From NCBI GenBank assembly GCA_001949185.1, contig BDGG01000004.1:738278-802277 (forward strand): a stretch of DNA of 64,000 nt, given 5' to 3'. Positions within the stretch are counted from its first letter, which is position 1, and every line of letters starts with the position of its first letter. Shown here piece after piece: positions 61,501-64,000 of this stretch. The notes beneath the pieces are model-generated. The model searched no databases. It saw only the letters and a program-made list of their open reading frames with translations, and was not told where the DNA came from. The stretch comes from Ramazzottius varieornatus (taxonomy: Eukaryota > Tardigrada > Eutardigrada > Parachela > Ramazzottiidae). A program made the position numbers and the translations under genes.

Positions 61501-64000
61501 TGGATGTTCCACTAGTTTCCACAACCAATTCATTTCTCTCATGAACCTGCATACACTAGACAGTGCACAGAGTGAACCAAGAGTATCCAGGTGGCAGAAG
61601 ATAAGCATTTTGCTGCCTACTTTATCACGAAACCTGTAGGATGTTGTACTGCGGCGTTATTCCGACTTACCACTTCGCAGCCAAGCTTATGGAAGCGTTG
61701 AACCCACTCGAAGTTGCCGACGTCAGCTGCAAAGGTGATGGCAGCGTCACCGTGCAGGGATTTTTGCGTTGGAATCGCGTCGTGCTTGAGGAGGTACTCG
61801 ACAGCTTCGGTGTTGCTGTAGCTGACGGCCAGGAGCAGTGGTGGGTTTCCACCCAAGTTGACGTTGGCCTTGCCAGCCAGGAGAGTCTGGACAATCTCCA
61901 TGTTGCCTTTGAGAATGGCAAAGCACAGAGGTGTCCAGTTTTCATACTGGGCATTTTGGGCGTTGACATCGGCCCCTAAAAAATGCCAGAAGTAAACATC
62001 GCGATCCACGAAACTAGATATGCGTTTCACTTACCATGTTGGAGGAGGACAGGGATGAGGTTGGTGTTGCCTTCATTGCAGGCGCGCATCAGCGGGGTGA
62101 AGCCGGAGCCGTCAGAATCGTTTACGCGGGCTCCTCGTTGTAAGAGGTACTTGACCATCTCCAGGTCTCCACAGGCAGCGGCAGCACAGAGCGGGATCTC
62201 GGCTACCACCGTCTCGGGGTTCACCTTGGCGCCATGTTCTTCAATTAGGAGGCGTAGGAGGTCCAGACGTTTCGAGTAGCAGGCCTTGCTACAGGCCGCT
62301 TGTACCTCGGCTTCCGTTACTTTCGATTGTTCTTTATGCGACAGATACCACTTGACAAAGTCATATTGCCCTGCGAACCATCCCAACGAACTGTTAGAAA
62401 GGTACTGGCTCCGAAAACCTAAACTCATCCATTGGGTTTGGAAAGTCAATTAAAACACCCTTTACCCATCTTCGCAATCTACATACACAGACCCGTACAT
62501 GGAGCACGGTCAACACGTACAGTATGCAGGCAGGCGCAAGTGGCTGTATTTATTATGTCATCAAATTAGCAAAGTCTTTAGAATATTTGGTACCTTTCTG
62601 GGCTGCGATGGCGAGGGCAGACTCGGCTGGACACTCGGTATCATCATAGTCGTCCAGCGAGTCAACAGCTTGCGTCTTGGAAGTAGCAGAAGCGGTTGCG
62701 GCAGTTAAGGCTGCTTTCTCAGCGATCTTGGCGGTGGTGGTCTTGGTAGGTTTCTTGTCGTCCTTCTTGACGACTTCCTTGAGCTTCTCCTGGCTCTCTT
62801 GGTCATACTTGAGGTGGCGTAGGACAACGTTGGCGCAGTGGACGCGCCCGTTGGCTGCCGCGTGCGTCAAGGAGTTCCAGTTGTTGTTGTCGGTGTCAGC
62901 GACGCAGGAGCCGTGGTCGATCAACAGCTGCACCAGGTCGTCGCGGCCAGCTGCGCAGGCTTCCATGATGGCAGTCTTGCCTATGAAACCCACCAAAGTC
63001 AGCATCCAAAGATTTCCACAACACTTTCTCCAAAGTTCCGACGAAATGAAATTAGTATTCTTTCGGGTTCTTTTTTCATTCCGCGGTTCGGAATTTTAAT
63101 GTAATTCACGGATGTAAAATTACCATCTTTATCGCGCCGGGTAACGTCGGCGTCGTAGTCCAGGAGGAGCTGGACAATTTCCTTTGAGCCATCACGAACA
63201 GCTAGCATCAAAGGGGTGCACAGGGTTTTAGGCTCGGCTTCGTCAACGTCGCCTCCTTCCTCCAGCAGGTTTTTCACATCATCACGTTTCGAGGAAGACA
63301 CGGCTTGGCGAACTAGACCGTCCTTAGGGTTCCTGAATCACAAGAAAAAAGACAATTCTATCCGTAAACAGAGCACAAAAAAATTTATTTTCTTTTCGAA
63401 CTCCTTGCTTACTTTTCGTTGTCGGCCCAGCCTCGGATAGTGGTCTTGCTGGGCATGGCGGCTGCTGCTCGCATGTGCTGCGCGAGCTTCCGCATCGTAG
63501 CAGCGTCAAGGGTTTGTCCAGCTTTAGGAAGAGGTCCAAAACCTGCGATGGAAAAACCATCAATGAACCAACTTCTGGGAAAGTTTCGGCCGTCACAGAT
63601 AAAACGTATCGATCACGTGACTTTGTCCGCATCAGACCATAATAAACAGCCACGTGAATGGATGACATAGATAAGGAATGAAAACGGTGACGTCAATGGG
63701 GTTTCAAATGCAAAACACACCGCTGGATTTCAGGAAGCTTTCCAGCTTGGAGCGTTGTTCAGAGGACAATTGCGTTAAGTCCAGAGGTTTACCATCACCG
63801 GGAGGTCCACAAGCCGCCGCTGCCCCAGCCAGGTTATGACCGCAAGGCTTGAAGGAAGAAGCCGAGGATCCAGTGGGTGCGGTAGGCAGTCCACTACACA
63901 CATGCTGCAATGCACAAATCAACGACTATTCCACTCGACCAGTTTATTCGTCCGTTAAACAATTCCGCAAAAATTCCCCGTACCTCTTCACGCGTATGCC
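49585..64000 (-). CDS. ANKHD1: MASK / ANKHD1: multiple ankyrin repeats single KH domain protein, 5' end missing
   Basis: Large cytoplasmic scaffold that acts with Yorkie/YAP and in JAK/STAT and RTK signalling in flies and mammals. Twenty-seven exons close in phase (right to left): 63984-64000, 63721-63904, 63413-63542, 63124-63332, 62594-62980, 62035-62370, 61671-61975, 61115-61465, 60368-60683, 60079-60299, 59829-60012, 59127-59521, 58652-58922, 58305-58505, 57436-57957, 55671-55968, 55397-55607, 55153-55328, 54437-54902, 53398-53844, 52808-53200, 52550-52750, 51950-52348, 51576-51870, 50854-51518, 50163-50492, 49585-49695; about 2670 residues. Order: N-terminal linker; first ankyrin block (63332-61115); acidic linker; second ankyrin block (57700-54700) ending in the diagnostic CYPSEEEMTRYCKEVKLNGN; coiled Lys/Glu region; EGWKEVVGRSKRFRVP and the KH domain with IARIIGKGGVNINAIRAATC; low-complexity Asn/Gly/Gln tail. 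The GxxG loop is GKGG, so nucleic-acid binding is expected. Confidence 0.93.
49911..50070. repeat. MITE-like inverted repeat in last MASK intron
   Basis: TGTAGTGCTACCAAATTATC...GCACTCAACCACGTGA on the left is mirrored by TCACGTGGTTGAGTGCGC...TTTGGTAGCACTACAGCA on the right: arms of about 42 bp, about 70 bp apart. A different family from the GGCGCAC elements. Confidence 0.75.
50436..50462. repeat. CAA/CAG (polyGln) tract in MASK
   Basis: Coding trinucleotide run giving QQQQQQPQQPQQ in the penultimate exon, near the C-terminus. Confidence 0.7.
52395..52505. repeat. GGCGCAC palindromic elements, MASK intron
   Basis: AAAGTGGCGCAATGCACGGT...GAAAGTGCGCCACTACCAG, followed by a degraded second unit (GCGCCGCTTCGATC...GATGCGCGAGTTGACAAA). 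Confidence 0.6.
53860..54430. repeat. AT-rich tandem duplication in MASK intron
   Basis: An AT-rich intron (53845-54436). A unit of about 140-165 bp starting TCCTTCGTATCACTCTTAAA, containing CGATTTCTAAAAATCGCTTG and ending near TTTTTTATG, is present at about 54014 and again at about 54178, with an extra partial start between them. Upstream are ATATCATTCATAT-type runs. It resembles a minisatellite in formation. Confidence 0.65.
54945..55015. repeat. GGCGCAC palindromic element, MASK intron
   Basis: TTAAGTGGCGCACGATGGCC...GTGAAGTGCGCCACCTCAAC. Core hairpin only. Confidence 0.6.
56065..56155. repeat. GGCGCAC palindromic element, MASK intron
   Basis: TCAAGTGGCGCACGTTCTCA...AAGCCTGCGCCACCTGAGAA, then a right arm with TTTCGTTTGTCGGCTTCCC. 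Confidence 0.6.
56275..56403. repeat. MITE-like inverted repeat in MASK intron
   Basis: TACTGTAATGCTTCTTGAAT...CTGACGTCA on the left and TGACGTAAGTGCGTGAGATT...GCATTACAGTA on the right pair over about 38 bp. The left flank ATACTG and right flank CAGTAC suggest TA-type ends. Confidence 0.7.
58085..58180. repeat. GGCGCAC palindromic element, MASK intron
   Basis: TCAAGTGGCGCACGTTTGCA...GACGGTGCGTCACTTGCGAA, right arm GAATTCATTTCCAGCTTCCC. Confidence 0.6.
58990..59110. repeat. GGCGCAC palindromic element (degraded), MASK intron
   Basis: AAAGTGGCGCACCACTCTAC...AGCGCTACTTGACGAAG, followed by further GGCGCAA/GCGCC fragments to 59110. Confidence 0.45.
59590..59815. repeat. Two adjacent GGCGCAC palindromic elements, MASK intron
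   Basis: Left unit GAGCTGGCAAACGAACTCCG...GAAGCGTGCGCCACGTGGGT; right unit CCAAGTGGCGCACGTTTTCA...AGTGTGCGCCACTGGGAAAA with right arm GAGTTTATTTGCCCTGGTCC. The right unit's core is close to a perfect hairpin. Confidence 0.7.
60376..60545 (-). other. Acidic low-complexity segment of MASK
   Basis: Exon 60368-60683 encodes about 55 residues that are almost all Glu and Asp (SSGEEDDEDDEEDDDDESEG and on), directly after a short Cys/His cluster (YSCKHCDGHHEDPNH). It lies between the two ankyrin blocks. Confidence 0.8.
60945..61060. repeat. GGCGCAC palindromic element, MASK intron
   Basis: CTCGTCGAGCTTGTTTCCAG left, core GGTGGCGCACAATCTCAGCC...GACACGTGCGTCACTTGGGA, right TTGTCGAGTTTGATGCCGAG. Confidence 0.65.

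Overview
This window is animal nuclear DNA. Protein-coding genes are cut into many short exons by GT-AG introns, there is no operon structure, and the proteins are metazoan families (anoctamin, receptor tyrosine kinase, CDK10, alpha-actinin, peptide GPCRs, MASK/ANKHD1). Several secreted chitin-related proteins (LysM, GH18-like, six CBM14 domains) and a leucokinin-type receptor point to a cuticle-bearing invertebrate, most likely an ecdysozoan. Tardigrade is my best guess but the sequence alone does not prove it. Exon joins below were worked out by eye from splice sites and reading-frame phase; where the phases close exactly I trust them.

Layout, left to right. 1-2006 (-): partial anoctamin, N-terminal half. 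2932-4437 (-): secreted Thr-rich protein of unknown function. 4681-5794 (-): secreted LysM protein. 6193-8492 (-): GH18 chitinase-like protein with the catalytic Glu replaced by Gln and a probable GPI tail. 8955-12295 (+): receptor tyrosine kinase with an unusual ectodomain. 13091-17063 (-): mucin-like protein with six C6 chitin-binding domains. 17728-20733 (-): class A peptide GPCR. 21131-21376 (+): possible small secreted protein. 22730-24823 (-): CDK10. 27790-30569 (+): uncharacterised 638-residue protein ending in a CaaX-like box. 30899-32218 (-): disrupted or mis-spliced F-box-like gene. 33597-40004 (+): alpha-actinin with a duplicated, mutually exclusive exon. 40385-44844 (-): leucokinin-receptor-like GPCR. 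44845-49584: gene-poor, repeat-bearing. 49585-64000 (-): MASK/ANKHD1, 27 exons visible, running off the right edge.

The genes are mostly unrelated housekeeping or signalling genes, but the left third holds three neighbouring minus-strand secreted proteins with chitin- or peptidoglycan-type carbohydrate-binding folds, flanking the receptor kinase, which itself carries a GH16-like fold. That is suggestive of a cuticle or extracellular-matrix neighbourhood, but co-function is inference only.

The non-coding fraction is rich in short palindromic elements that look like MITEs. One family (core AGTGGCGCAC...GTGCGCCACT inside arms ending ...GCCAAGCTCCCAT) has at least fourteen copies, concentrated in the right half, many in introns of alpha-actinin and MASK. 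Three or four other inverted-repeat families are also present.
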